From positions 48,005,186 to 48,069,185 of the forward strand of contig CM039509.1 of NCBI GenBank assembly GCA_022432975.1: 64,000 bases of DNA, written 5' to 3'. The stretch comes from Begonia masoniana (taxonomy: Eukaryota; Streptophyta; Magnoliopsida; Cucurbitales; Begoniaceae). Made by a program: the position numbers and the translations under genes. Shown one piece after another: positions 10,795-22,428 of this stretch. The number at the start of each line of letters is the position of its first letter. Within the stretch, counting starts at the first letter, position 1. The notes under the pieces are model-generated. The model was given only the letters and a program-made list of their open reading frames with translations, was not told the origin of the DNA and searched no databases.

Positions 10795-13151
10795 TGTAAC
10801 GACCCGGGAAGGATCGCCACGTACTCCATAACTTTCGTAAAACATTGACTCAAAATTATCCTCTGTACATTTTCTTTTTTTTTTTTTGAAACTATGCAGC
10901 GGAAATACTAATTCTGTAGTCACATTTAGAATCTGGACAATAAAATAAGACATTCGGCTGGGGGATTTAAAACCCAAGGGCATCTGCCGAACTCAACGAC
11001 AAGACTTCACTCTCATCTGCCGATCACTAAACGACAAGGCAGAAGAGGGCTCACATCTACCGGTTATCCTGTGCATTTCACGTGGTTCATTAATCACCCA
11101 TCGGCAGATGTAAGTTCTCACATCAACCGACAGTCACGTGCATCCCACACAATTCATTAAACATTCATCGGCAGATATACAAACTGCATCTGCCGATGAC
11201 GTCAGCCGGCAGATAAACAAACTGCGTCTGCCGATGACGTCCGCAGGAAGATAAATAAACTACGTCTGCCGATGACTAGACGACAGAAAAAACACTCCTA
11301 CATCACCCGATAGAAACACACTATATCTACCGATAGGAAAAACCCTTTACATTTACCGGCAGATAACATTCTACAGCTACCGATAGAAAACACTCTGCAT
11401 CTACCGATAGAAAACACTCTGCACCTACCGATAGAGAAACACGTTACTCCTACCGGTAAGACTAAACAACATCTCCCAATAGGCATGATCATAAGCAAGT
11501 CTCAAACTTTCTAGACTTAGCATTTCTATAAACAGAAATCAATGGTTCCCTCAGAGTACATATAGCGGAAGTCTTAAACAAAAGATATTCAATAAATTGT
11601 ACCATCCTCAATCCAGTAACCATCCAGACAATTTCAAATCCCAGTACTATAAAATAACTTCATTCTACTCATACTTCTATATTAAAAATCATTACTAACG
11701 TTCATAGAGCATAAACCAGAATTTCCATCACCATCCAGCCACAGACTTGCACCTTGAACACCATCCAGACAACCCAAGCTAGACTTCATCGTTAAACTTG
11801 AGTCCCTCACCTGAAAACTCGTCACCTACATCATAAGGTTTAAACTATAAGCCTAATGCTTAGTAAGGAATGCAATACTATCACGAGTGTATGAATGCAT
11901 AATTCAAGAAAACATGCTCATAAATCATTTCTTGTTCATATTCTTGTTCATATTCATCATTCATTTCATAATCATGGAACTTATCCATCATCCATTATCA
12001 TTCATCATCGTTCATAACCATTCATAGACATCCATAGTCATTCATAGTCATTCATAGTCATTGATCATGTTCTTCATTTGAGTTGTGTGGATTAAGAGAG
12101 GATTTGTGCCGGTAAAGGGGGTTCGACAGTGAGTTTGATCTTGGTCCCTACTGCGGGTCGTATTCATATGTCCCTCTTTGGACTGTGAAATACGCCGAAC
12201 CACCCCCAACCCTCACTTGGTCCACGTTGCATAAGTTTTATCTTCTTATCTTGTTCATGATGAAAACATACTCTTAAAACATTTTCATATGTATAAAACA
12301 TTCATGATGCATGAGCATAGGAACTCTTAAATCATCGACATAAATACTAGAAAATAGCATAGGGAACTTCTAATCATCATATAAGTTTCTATCTAGCATC
12401 CCTTGATGTAGGGTCCTAATGACCGAGAAACCTATACGTTCACTTACCTGGATTCCTTAGCAGTTTCGTGCTTAACACTTCCAACTCCTTCACCTGATAT
12501 CATTCACATTGAAGTAGTTAAAACAAAATCCTAAAAGTCCTAACCAATAGTCATCATAGAATCTAGTCACTAAAGTCATTCCAAATCTAATAGTCTAGCA
12601 CTCTGCGTGCAGTTTGAAATCCGAAACCCAAAACAGACAGATTCAATTAATGACAGCTCAGGGTTGGTTATCTTAAATGTTCAGAATCGAGTCGGAATGA
12701 CATTACCAAACTCGGGTTTAACTATGTCTTTATTAATACTCGGCTATTGAAGAGTCCAAGACTTCAACACTAAACTAATAACAGAGCTAATCAAATAGCA
12801 GGAAAGTTACATTGCCAAACTCATACCTCGGGCATAGAGTATCCGAGAAATGGCAAGGAAACCGATTGCCGATAGGGAAATTTCCAGCTGACAGAGGGCG
12901 GGAGCTTGGGAGAGAAGAAATCGCCGGATATTGGGGATGTCGGCTACAGTGGTTTAAATGAGGTTTGAATCTTTTCCTTTTTCTTTAAATACTGGCATCA
13001 ATCCTCCTTTATTACAACTTTGCCACTCAACCTAGTTTGGATTCACATGTAATTAATTAAGCTTGGCATAAATCCTAAACTTCGAAGATTTAAATATTAT
13101 GATCGTTAATACAGTTAAGAAAGCCACCTGGCCGTTACCTCGGGTGTTACA
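10795..13151 (-). repeat. 5' LTR of Tekay1
   Basis: 2357 bp, nearly identical to 3822-6179, and directly followed by TSD tagtt. The 17-nt core tcactaaacgacaaggc recurs at 11024-11040. Confidence 0.95.
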
Positions 13152-13590
13152 TAGTTTGTTTGTAAATTATAATTATTGAAATTTGAATGATTGAATACTG
13201 AGTTACTTATTTTCTTTCTTGTACAGTTGTACTTATCTATATCTGACTATCTGTTTTAGACTCACTTTTGCAATGTTTAAAATGAATTGTTATTTGTGTT
13301 GAATGATTGCAATTTTTTTTTGATAATATCAAAGGGAGTGTCGACTAGAACTCACTAGTGTCGACCCAAACATGAAGGTGTCGACCTATAAAAACAGAAG
13401 CAATTCAAGTGTCGACCTGGAGCGTCAAGTGTCGACCCCAAAGTGTGACAAATGAAAACATAATTACATAAACAATTCAAGTGTCGACCAGAACTCACTA
13501 GTGTCGACCCCAAGTTTTAATGGATAAAAACAGAGCCAATTCCAGGGTAGACCGAAACTTGCAGGTGTCGACCTGTAAAAAATAGACTTT
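13152..13590 (+). mobile_element. Sirevirus S3, 3' non-coding region and start of 3' LTR
   Basis: S3 continues after the Tekay insertion. 13152-13338 is AT-rich and ends with ttgataatatcaaagggag, like the ttgataatgtcaatggggga of S2. The 3' LTR is inferred to start at 13339 (TGTCGAC; compare TGTTGAC in S1 and S2). Its right end is not found. Sequence from about 13590 on, with AACGGT motifs, looks like the start of a hAT remnant. Confidence 0.6.
13339..13575. repeat. Array of TGTCGAC palindromes at 20-bp spacing
   Basis: tgtcgac starts at 13339, 13359, 13379, 13410, 13430, 13482, 13502 and 13566, with a decayed copy (ggtagac) at 13546. Within clusters the spacing is exactly 20 bp. The pairs repeat with a longer period of about 64-72 bp and share spacers such as ataaaaacag and caattcaag. 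The repeated heptamer is also the presumed LTR terminus. Confidence 0.85.
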
Positions 13591-13878
13591 CGGAAACAAT
13601 ACAACGGTAACATTAACAATGCAACGGTAACAAGACCGTTGCTCTGGCTGAGTCGCTGACATTCTCAGCAACGGTCTTGTGGTCGTTGCTCTCATCAGAA
13701 AGAACTTTCAGCCTCTCTCCGACTCTCCCCGTTCACTCCATTTTTTTTATAAATTCTTCATCTTCCCTTCATTTTTTTCACCTCAATCTCTCTCAATTCA
13801 ATTCATTTACTCCTTAGATTGCTCTTTTGTACTCTGCTCTCAGTACTCTGCTCTCAATCCATTCCGTACTTCAACAAG
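13590..13878 (+). other. 5' part of a hAT remnant: hairpin and 5' UTR exon
   Basis: The stretch has several caacggt motifs and a 14-bp inverted repeat acaagaccgttgct / agcaacggtcttgt (about 13632-13681). A CT-rich leader then runs to a splice donor at 13879. AACGG-type motifs near the ends are common in hAT elements. I could not find the terminal inverted repeat. Confidence 0.4.
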
Positions 13879-13974
13879 GTAAAATTTAGTTTTTTTTTCC
13901 GCATATTTACAAAATTTTTAATTATATTTAATAGTTATACACTTGTACTAACATACATTAATTTGTTTTCGTAG
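13879..13974 (+). other. Probable 5' UTR intron of the hAT remnant
   Basis: acaag|gtaaaattta at the left and a T-rich tract ending ttttcgtag|gtttc at the right give a 96-bp AT-rich intron just before the transposase start. It is a prediction from splice motifs only. Confidence 0.45.
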
Positions 13975-14080
13975 GTTTCATATACGGTATAAGTGAGTTG
14001 ATCAATTCACACCATCACATACAAGCTCTTATTGGAAATTGGTTGTGGTATCATTTTTTTATTTGAAATTATTTTTAATT

Positions 14081-14932
14081 ATGGATCCACGTGATTATAA
14101 CATTGATTTTGATGATGATATTGAAGAAATTAGGGAAATAAATTTTGCATTTTTTATAGGACAATCATCTGCACAAGCATCCACGTCCACTTTATCACCT
14201 CAAAAAAAAAAAACTTCTGAGATATGGAAACATTTTGTAATAAAAGATATTAAAATGGGTGGAAAAATAGAATCTAGAGCTCAATGTAAATATTGTATTA
14301 AAAATTATGTATATGTTTCCGGTAGTTCAACTACCTCACTAAATAGGCATTATCAAAAGTGTCACTTAAAGGAGCAAGTTAGAGATCCTACACAAATATT
14401 ATTAAATGCTAGTGGTAATGGCACTTTTATGTATTCCCAAAATAAAATGAGAGAAATAATAGCAAAACTTGTAGCACAGTGTGAATTGCCCCTAGCATTT
14501 ACTGATAGTGTTGAATTTGAAAATTTTATGAAAGAATATGCTACTCATAATTTTAAACGTATTCCTAGAAGTATAACTAGAAATGATATCATTGAAATGT
14601 TTAATGATATGAAAAATAAACTAATTGTATTTTTTTCAAATGCTCCTTCAATGTCTATTTGTATCACGTCCGATTTATGGAGTGCACGTAATTCTATAGG
14701 ATATGTAGTTGTAATTTTTCATTTTATAGATGACTCTTGGCAATTAAATAAAAAAAATTTAGGATTTCGTAATTGTGAATATCCTCACACTGGTATTACA
14801 ATTTATAAATATATTGTTACGATATTGCAAGAATATTTCATTAGAGATAGAATATTTAGTATAACACTTGATAATGCTAGAGCCTTATCCGGTTCGGTTT
14901 CGGTTCTACAGCCTTTTTTTCCAAAAAATTAA
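14081..14932 (+). pseudogene. hAT transposase, N-terminal part only
   Basis: The protein starts MDPRDYNIDFDDD, the more likely start than an in-frame ATG at 14039. It has a BED zinc finger (SEIWKHF, CKYC, then NRHYQKCH, residues ~45-95). The following transposase region includes CITSDLWSA (first catalytic-domain strand, ~205) and ITLDNA (~265). After LDNA the match stops and the frame runs into cggttcggtttcggttc, the kind of repeat found at the ends of hAT elements here. The remaining catalytic region and the C-terminal dimerisation domain are missing, so the gene is truncated. Confidence 0.75.
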
Positions 14933-15842
14933 ATAATGTCATTAATACGATACAATACCTAATACCTAATCTAGCTATAAGAATTTGAGATTCTATAAAA
15001 TCATTAAAAATTCATCATTTCAATTGAAAAATTCATCATTTCACTTTCTCAAATCTCAAAACTAGAATTCATCGTTATTACAACGGATTCAGCACCCACA
15101 TGATTCCTTTCATTATCAGTTTGGGGTAAGTAAGCCGTGAAACTGAAATTTTAATTTTCAAGACATTCAGGCCAAATCTCAATATAACAGAGAGAAAGCT
15201 AGAAGAATATAACAGAGAAACACCCATACTGTTCATACGAAACATCTCCTCAAACTAGGTTTGGATTAGTCTCCGACAACTTCCTTCTCAACCCATCATC
15301 GCGTAAGAACTCGTTGACAACCTGCAAAAGCTTCGGCGGGGAAGGAGAAACTGAGTCACGCCTTCACCATTTTCTATGGCCAAAAAATCAGCTCGATCGA
15401 TTTGTCCTTTCTTGGTCTGGTTTCGATGCACAATAAGATGGAACCCAGAGAGTCGAGCTTTGAAATGTTGTCGAGGACTCGAGGGAACGAAAGGAAAGCT
15501 TCGGCGTCGCATCGCGTCGCCTGTCGGCCAAAGAGCATAGAGAGAGCTAGAAGAAATTTAGGGCTCAGAAGAAATACGATTGATTTTATGGGGGAAGGTG
15601 GACCGGTTTTTTTTTTTTTTTAACTTGGGTTTCAAATTGGTTTTCCAGAAATCCTTAATTGTTCGGTTTGGTTCGGTTTTTGTCGATTTTGAATGATCCA
15701 AACCAAAAACCGAACCTATAAATTCGGTTCCTACAAAATAGAACCGAAATTCGGTTTCATTTTTCTCAAAACCGATCCGAACCGAACCGATTTCACCGGT
15801 TTTGGTTCGGTTCATCGGTTTCGGTTCGGTTTGCACACCCCT
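14886..15842 (-). mobile_element. Fragment of a hAT element with one recognisable end
   Basis: The right edge, 15810-15842, reads ggtttcggttcggtttgcacacccctag. Its reverse complement is the taggggtgtgca type end seen on three other hAT elements here. Next to it is about 200 bp of cggttcgg/accgaacc subterminal repeats, then a poly-T tract and a GC-richer 5'-leader-like stretch (15280-15560). No matching left end or 8-bp TSD was found, so the left border is a guess based on where the transposase match ends. Confidence 0.4.
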
Positions 15843-16599
15843 AGTTGGGATGCGTTTAATTTGTAGTGATACAAATGTCAAAATTTATATATTTATAATG
15901 AAGATTATATTTTTTTAGATATTTGTTTCTTTTAAATATATGTCCAAGTGATAGCCGATCAATCGCCCCACTTGGGGCAAGTGATCGGCTATCGATCTGG
16001 TTAAATAGGATTTTTTTTATAGGTCTTTTAGTTTTAGGCTTTAGGTCAGAAGACACAACAACAACTTCCCCGACCCCGAGTCCCGATCAATCGCCCGCCC
16101 TTAACCCCTTCAGCTCTAAAACCTACCAACAACTAAACTCAACGCCGAAAACCATCAAATCTCACTTCGCAGCGCCTCCCCTCCTGTCAATCGCAGTATC
16201 GCAATTCACACCACAATTTCAACCTCCGTGAATCTAGCTTAGTAAGGCTCACCATCTGACTAGGTTATATTTCTTCCACAATTTGATAATTTAACTGAAT
16301 ATTATTCGATTACTTTGTATTAGTTTGTGGAATTTAGGTTGATTTTGATTGTTGAGGTTGGTTTGAGATACAAAAGTAATTGTGAACGAAGTTTTATAAT
16401 TGTGCACACCACTTATTCGATGAAATATCTATGAGAATTCTAAGTTAAAAAAATTGATAATTCTCTTTATATTTTGTGTGTTGGAAGTTATCTATTATTG
16501 TATACAAATATGTTGTTTATTTGGGTGTGTTGGAAGTTATTTTACACAAATTTAGGTGTTTAGTATTTGTATTTTTGTTCTGTCACAGGTTAAAAAAAT
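15843..16599 (+). other. Upstream region and likely 5' UTR of the 16600 pseudogene
   Basis: AT-rich DNA with a strong hairpin (15950-15993), then a C-rich leader (16040-16240) and a T-rich region ending ttctgtcacag|g at about 16588, a plausible splice acceptor 12 bp before the ATG. The donor is not certain. No other gene is seen. Confidence 0.4.
15950..15993. repeat. Perfect hairpin gatagccgatca / tgatcggctatc
   Basis: Twelve-base perfect arms at 15950-15961 and 15982-15993 enclose a second, inner hairpin gcccca/tggggc. It has the same style as the LTR hairpins elsewhere in the window, but I cannot assign it to an LTR. Confidence 0.8.
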
Positions 16600-17992
16600 A
16601 TGCCGCTAAAACGTTTAAAAGGTTCTTCAAGCTCAAGCTCTCAAATCGATCACTCGTTCGTAAACTCTGAGGCAAAGAAATATTTCATGGATTTCATGGC
16701 AAAAAATAAACCTATTATATGCGAAATCCAATTTCAACTGGATCGGTATGATGGAGATATTTTAGTCATACTTAGGCAACGAAAATGGGAGACTCTTGTT
16801 GTATTAGGTGGTGATGCAAACGTAAGTATCGTTCGTGAATTCTACGTAAATATGAGGGTATCCAATTCAGATAGTACGGTTGAAGTTCGCAACAAGATCA
16901 TTCACTTCTCTGTCGAAATCATTAATGCTAAGTTTGGTTTAGAGAACTATATGAAGATGATTATCATACCATGATGGAAAAAGGGACCAGATTATGACAT
17001 GATCATACAAGAGATTGGATACCGAGGTTCACAGTGGGTTTATTCAATCGTCAACCGAGCTCAACCATTACACTTGATACTAAGTTGTCTCAACTGCTAC
17101 GCTCAAGCTTGGTGCAGGTTTATAAGGGGAAACTTAATGCCAACGTCCTAGAGTTCTGAACTTACCAAAGAGTGGGCGGTACTCCTCTATTGCATTCTCA
17201 CTGGTCGCTCCATAAATATGGGGCGAATTATCCATAATAATATCAGTTCATATCGTAAGGGTTCGACCACTGCTGGACATATCCACCCCATCCTCATCAT
17301 GCACCTATGCGAGGCAGAGAGTGTCCCTATGAGCTCAACTGATGAGCCTTGGATTCAACCAAAGCTTAATGTCTCTTCAAATATTTCAAGAATACCTAAG
17401 TGGCCGTATGGCGAAGCTAGAGAAAATGGATTGGGATTCATTGAGCATGGTACTGATGCTGAAATTCCTCCTCCACTAATGCCCTTACCTCGTATCTGGC
17501 ACAAAAATGGTACTATGACGAATGCACAATGTAGTATAGCAGAGGCAAAAAGAAAGCGCGCCGAGACTCGTCAAAAACAACGATATGAAAATCAATCAAC
17601 TATGCCTCCCGATCAAGGTGCCTTTTCATCATCTGCCCTGCCACCTCGCTCTTACTCAACTAATGATGTGGGGGCAGATGTTAGAAAATCTTACAATCTA
17701 ACAAGGCCAAATGTTTGCCAATCTGGCTACTCAATATACCAGCTTTGAACAGGATGTAAGACAAAGGCTGGAAAATATTTCTTATCAGCAAAGACGCATC
17801 GAACAGTGGTTGACGCATATGCAAAATCATTCGGTAGAGCAGACAAACTTCTTTGCACAATATGTGAGAGCATTAAATGCTCATTATGACCATTCGGATC
17901 CAGCAAACCCAAGTTTACCTATCTTTTCGGAGCACCTATTGAGACCATATCGCCATCCACAAGAGGGTGAAGACAACGATGAGCCCGACTAG
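16600..17992 (+). pseudogene. 'Putative plant transposon protein' domain gene, broken
   Basis: The frame starts MPLKRLKG and continues through two stops, TGA 16972-16974 and TAG 17149-17151, to 17748. The end of the protein continues in another frame to 17992, so there is also a frameshift at about 17700. Recognisable family features are REFYVNM (~85), the block VRNKIIHFSVEIIN (~105), AWCRFIRGNLMPT (~170-185) and LLYCILTGRSINMGRIIHN (~195-215). The tail (FEQDVRQRLENISYQQRRIEQW) is a probable coiled coil. The domain matches in outline the N-terminal half of the Sirevirus third genes in this window. The function of the family is unknown. No gag, pol or terminal repeats adjoin it, so the parent element is not identified. 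Confidence 0.7.
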
Positions 17993-18266
17993 TCATGAGT
18001 TATGTTATTTTTCACCTACGTTTTTAGTTTATTTTATGCATTGAATTTGAGGACATATTTATTTTAAATTTAGGTGATTATAGTATATTTTATGATATAT
18101 TTTAGTTATACAATCGGAAATCTTTATTTATGTAATTGAAAGCTCAGCTCGTGGCTCGCCGGTCGGCTTGGGTTGGACATTTTTTTGGTCAGCTCGTTAG
18201 GCTCGGCAAGCTCGGTGAGCTGAGACTTTCTCAGCTCGGCTCGGCTCAGCTCGACTCGCTCATTTA
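17993..18266. other. Non-coding stretch with GCTCGGCTCG-rich end
   Basis: AT-rich sequence to 18140, then about 120 bp built from agctcggctcg/cagctcg repeats ending ctcgactcgctcatttaac. This looks like the subterminal part of a DNA transposon that truncates the Tekay2 gag to its right. I found no partner end or TSD. Confidence 0.35.
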
Positions 18267-18481
18267 ACATCTCCATCAGCAGCAACAGAGGACGAGAGGA
18301 TTTTGGGGACATCAGGGATCTACCTCTAGGGGCGGTGGCCGCGATCGAGATTATAAGGGCAAGGGAGTTGCTGGTCAGTCTTATGCAGTAGACCTGACAG
18401 AGTACTATCTAGTGCCTGACCAGCCGGCAGTTGTGGATGGTATTATTATGATCTTTCATACTTTTGCTTGGGTGTTATTTG
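18267..18481 (+). pseudogene. Tekay2 gag end, left of the S1 insertion
   Basis: The sequence reads QQQQRTRGFWGHQG and then a Gly/Arg-rich tract up to the start of protease, and breaks at TSD atttg (18477-18481). The frame resumes at 31834 in the protease motif (DTRASHSF), so S1 inserted exactly at the gag-protease junction. The 5' part of Tekay2 (5' LTR, most of gag) is missing. Confidence 0.75.
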
Positions 18482-19924
18482 TGTAGGATCGAGATTGTCT
18501 AAGAGGGGGGGTGAATAAGACTTTTAATTCTTTTTAAAACTAACAGCAAACAATTAAACACTTAATGTAAAAGAGAGAGTAAGAGAAATTTGACACCAGA
18601 GTTTTTACGTGGTTCTGCCAAAACCTGCCTACGTCCACACTTCAAGGTTTCCCCCTTGAAGATCCTTAACCTTCTCCTCAGAGAAAAATTGATCGCACTT
18701 CAACGGGCGTCGATCTACAGCCTTTACAAACCGGATTGCTCTTCACGGGCGACAATCCACTGCCTCTTACAGAATCGTAAGTTTGTAGTTTTTTTCAATA
18801 CAAACTACTCTCCCTTAAGGAATAAATCTCAAGTTAAGGAATCGAGAGGAGTAGATGAAAAATACAGAGTATAAAGTTCGGCTCGTTAGGGCTCAGTAGA
18901 AATTTTTGCAAAAGTTATTTCTTCGAGCTTTCTTCTCGGCTTTAATACTCTGTCTGCAATCGGCTCTTGGTCTTGAATGCTCCTTAACCGAATATGGAAA
19001 TTTTATTACCGTTGGAGCAGCATCCGTATTTTGACAGATAGCCGTTGCTTTCTGGAATTACTATTTGCTCGTCGCCATTAATGCTCTGGAGTTTAAGTTC
19101 TGGACGAGGTCTCTGTTGCTTCGCGGTATATTTAAATTTGGCAGAAGAATGTTCATCGGTAGAAGTCTTTATAATCTTGAACCACCATCGGAAGATGCAG
19201 CTTTAAAATCTTGAACCGCCGTCGGTAGATGCAACTTTAAAAACTGAACCGCTATCGGAAGATGCAGCTTTAAAATCTTGAACCACCGTCGGTAGATGCA
19301 ACTTTAAAATCTGGACCGCTATCGGAAGATACAGCTTTAAAATCTTGAACCGCCGTCGGTAGATGCAACTTTAAAATCTGGACCGCTATCGGAAGATGTC
19401 GCTTAAAAAGAATACTTGCACTGCCACTAAAACGTACTGTTCACCGGTGGATGTAGTCTTTGAAACTTTGTCAGCGGTGGATGTGGAAATTTGACATACT
19501 CCGCCTTTGTCGTTTAGCAGGCGGTGGATGTAATTCTTTAAACGTCTCCACTTTTTTCGTTTTGCTGGTGGTGGATGTAATTCTTTAATCGACTCCGTTT
19601 TTGTCGTCTTGCTAACGGTGGATGCAATTCTTTGAACGACTTCGTTTTTGTCGTTTTCCTAACGGTTGAAGTCCTCTTTTCTACTTCACCGGTGGATGTA
19701 GTCTTTTGTTTATCAATTTTTAGCCATGTTTTACTATTTAGCCCTGTACACTTAACCACAGTTGTTAGACTACTAAAATACCCTTTCCAAGGGCATTTCC
19801 AAACAATTAAATTCATATGCATAATTCATTATTCTCATATATTAAACATAATCAAATTACATTACTGATCATATAAACACATCATCAAAAACATATTTAG
19901 ACTTAAACATTATTTAAGTCAACA
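18482..19924 (-). repeat. 3' LTR of S1
   Basis: 1443 bp, reading tgtaggatcgagattg at its left edge and aagtcaaca at its right. It matches 27876-31828 minus the solo LTR there. It contains a tandem array (19175-19406) and four motifs of the type ttgtcgtttagc...gcggtggatg (19500-19690). Confidence 0.93.
19175..19406. repeat. ~33-bp tandem array with core TCGGWAGATGC
   Basis: Seven units alternate between cttgaaccaccatcggaag (then atgcagctttaaa) and accgccgtcggtagatgc (then aactttaaa). A copy of the array lies in the 5' LTR at about 31080-31310. S2 LTRs carry a related 34-bp unit (catccgatgccggttcaag). Confidence 0.85.
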
Positions 19925-20217
19925 ATTTCCCCCTTTTTGATGATGACAAAATATAAGTGTAAATTTGATTAAACAATGTTCTCCCCCATAATTCTAGCTC
20001 CCCCACAGCATATGCATACATTCCAATCTCAAACACACATACTTATGCATACTATCAGCATATCAAATAATTTCATTCACATATCCGGAATCAATCAAAT
20101 ACTTTCTCCCCCATTGACATTATCAAAAACAATCAGAAATAGATAAGGGAAGCAAAAAAAATAATTTAACTATTGAAATAGATAAATGTTCGCATATCAA
20201 GAACAAAAAAAAATATC
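19925..20217 (-). promoter_or_regulatory. Multiple polypurine tracts of S1
   Basis: On the minus strand aaaagggggaaat abuts the LTR (19925-19938). Further G-rich copies gggggag/gggggaga occur at about 19983, 20001 and 20107. Multiple polypurine-like tracts before the 3' LTR are, as I recall, a described trait of Sireviruses. No gene is seen here. Confidence 0.75.
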
Positions 20218-22428
20218 CTAGATGGTATCTCTGTCCAGAATCCGCTGCCAGTATGCTTGGATGATCGCAGAAGGCACACCAAGATCTAGAGAGACATGAG
20301 GAGCGAGGAGTGATGCAATATGGATATTGGGAGCATTCAGAACAGGAGGAGCAGGAATATAAGGCTCAAAAGGTCCTCGATACACCACCAAATCCATACA
20401 TGGTGGAGGCTCTACTGGAGAAGCAACAGGAGATGGAGGCACTACCGGTGGATCAGTAGAAGATGCATCCATGGGACTTGAGGGCTCGAAGGATGGCTCA
20501 GGGACAGGAGGAGTGACAAAAATAGGGAAATGGAGTTCTACCTCCTGAAGATCCAAAGGCAGTAGCCGAGCTTCTTCCACTTCCTCAGGTCTTAGGATTG
20601 GAGATAGGAAGTCTTCAGAACAAGCCTCAGGTAAAGGAGGGCTAGACAGTTCTGGTTGAAGAGCATCAACTTTAGACGTGAGAGACCGAAGAGCCATGGA
20701 GAAGATGTTCTTATGCTGATCCATTTTCTTAGCCATCTGATCTTGAGCTGAATCAATATCCTGGCCCAAGTCCAATTTGAGCTGATGGATCTTGGCATCT
20801 AATGACTTATCCATCTGGTCCTTAACAGAAGTGAGGGCAGTACCTAAGCTGGCTATGCTGGACTTCAAATCATTTAACTGATCCTCACTTATGGAAAATC
20901 TCCTCTGATAAGGTATGGGAGAAGGAGGAACAATGGTTGCTTGGACTGGTGTGGAGGTTTGGACGGGAAGAGCAGTGTGGACTTGAGGAGTAATTGGAAC
21001 TGGAGGAGTAATTTGGATTAGAGGAGCATTTTGGATGACTGGAGAGATAGGAGCTGGAGCAGGGAAAGAAGGCAACAAAAGAGAGGGTGGAGGAGAAGGT
21101 GGATACTCTGGAAGTGAAGAGGGCACAGATAATGGAGTGGAATGTGCCACTAATGTAGGAGGTGGAGGAGGAGGAGGAAGAAAGGTAGGAGGAAGGCTAG
21201 GAACAAAAGGAGGAAGGGAAAGGCTAGGAGGATGGGAATGAGACACCTGAGAGGCAGAAGGTGAGTCATCAAAGGCAGGAATCTCAGATTCATCCATACC
21301 TTCTTGAACAGATTCCTCTTGCAGGAGAAGTTTCCTCTTCCCAAGCTTGATAGATTTAGCCTTAGTAGCCTTTCTCTTGGTCTGATCCAAAACAAAGTCT
21401 CCTTTCCTATTTTTCTTGATTCCCATTCTGTTCAGGGTGGAGCGGGAGTAATAGCTTGAGGGTTGGAGTCGGAAGGGTTCATCTTCCTCAGGGAATTCTA
21501 CTTCAAAATTCTTGAAAACCTTCATGAGAAGGAGATTGTAGGGGAGTGATGTGGATCTAGCAGAGACACTCTGAATCATTCTTTTCAAAACGATGTATCC
21601 TAAATCAAAAGGTGTCTTGTGGTAGAGAGCATAAAGGACAAACAATTCCATGCTACTTACATCATCATGATGACCACCCTTGGGAAGTATGTTATACTCG
21701 ATCATCTGATGAAAGAGCCTAGCCCTGATGTTAAGATGCTTGCTCTTTAATGGATTGAGAATGATAGTCGGGTCTAGGGCTATAGATTTCAAAAACAAAT
21801 GACCCTCAGGAGAGTCAAGAAATGGGAGCTCATGTCCTAACTCATAGAATTTTGGTCTGCTGTCCAAATGAGGGCTCACCAAAATCTCATTTATTGATTG
21901 GGATGTAAGAACTATGCGTTTTCCATACACATAGCTTGTGATGGTAGACGAGTCAGAGGAGTAGCCAAGATTTGAATAAAACATCTTAATAGCCACTGGA
22001 TAATAAAATGACTCAACTTCAAATAATCCCAGTAGCCCAAGATCCTTTAATGGTTCAACTAAGTCTAAACCAACTAAATCCTCAAGAACAATACCTCGAC
22101 TGGGAATCAAAGTTTTATACTAAAAATCCTCATGATACCTTGATTCAGCAGCCTGACTGAGGAAATAGTAAGATGGCCATTGAATTGCACGAGGAATCTC
22201 TCGTGGCTGACGAGCTGAGACTTTGGCCTTCTTCTTGGCCGGTTCTAAAACTGCGCGAGACAATGAGGCTATTTGATAGATTTGAGAGAGAAAAACGAGA
22301 GAGAAGAAGATTGGTAGGGCATGGACTTTCTGAAAGAGCGTGAAAATGTGAAGCGCCTTTGAAAAGAAAGTGAATTTAAATGAAATAGGGCATCGCCCGA
22401 CTAGGAGAAGACAAAACATGGAAATCAA
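20218..22428 (-). pseudogene. S1 third gene (plant transposon-type domain, Pro-rich linker, coiled coil), one stop
   Basis: One frame of roughly 700 codons is interrupted only by a TAG at 22120-22122. The N-terminus has a basic AKKKAKV stretch like a nuclear localisation signal. The domain then includes GLFEVESFYYPVAIKMFYSN, YVYGKRIVLTSQSIN, RARLFHQMIEYNILPKGGH and LGYIVLKRMIQ. After it come a Pro-rich linker of ~110 residues and a helical tail (RRFSISEDQLNDLKSSIASLG). I see no signal peptide or membrane helix. No ATG matching the S2 start is evident, so the start is uncertain. It is much better preserved than the pol gene upstream. The function is not known. Confidence 0.75.

Larger units (their letters stand above)
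3822..13151 (-). mobile_element. Complete Tekay-clade Ty3/gypsy retrotransposon (Tekay1)
   Basis: A 9330-bp element with a 5-bp TSD tagtt at 3817-3821 and 13152-13156. Two 2.36-kb LTRs flank one gag-pol frame, with a primer binding site and polypurine tract in the proper places on the minus strand. By eye I count about 18 differences between the LTRs (under 1 percent), mostly transitions, so the insertion is recent. The C-terminal chromodomain, long LTRs and single frame place it in the Tekay (Del) chromoviruses. It lies just after the third gene of Sirevirus S3. An integrase catalytic residue is replaced, see the CDS. Confidence 0.95.

Noticed and set aside
15288..15623. Short frames on both strands in the GC-richer leader of the hAT fragment
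   Set aside because: They have no motif, overlap each other on opposite strands, and run into subterminal repeats.
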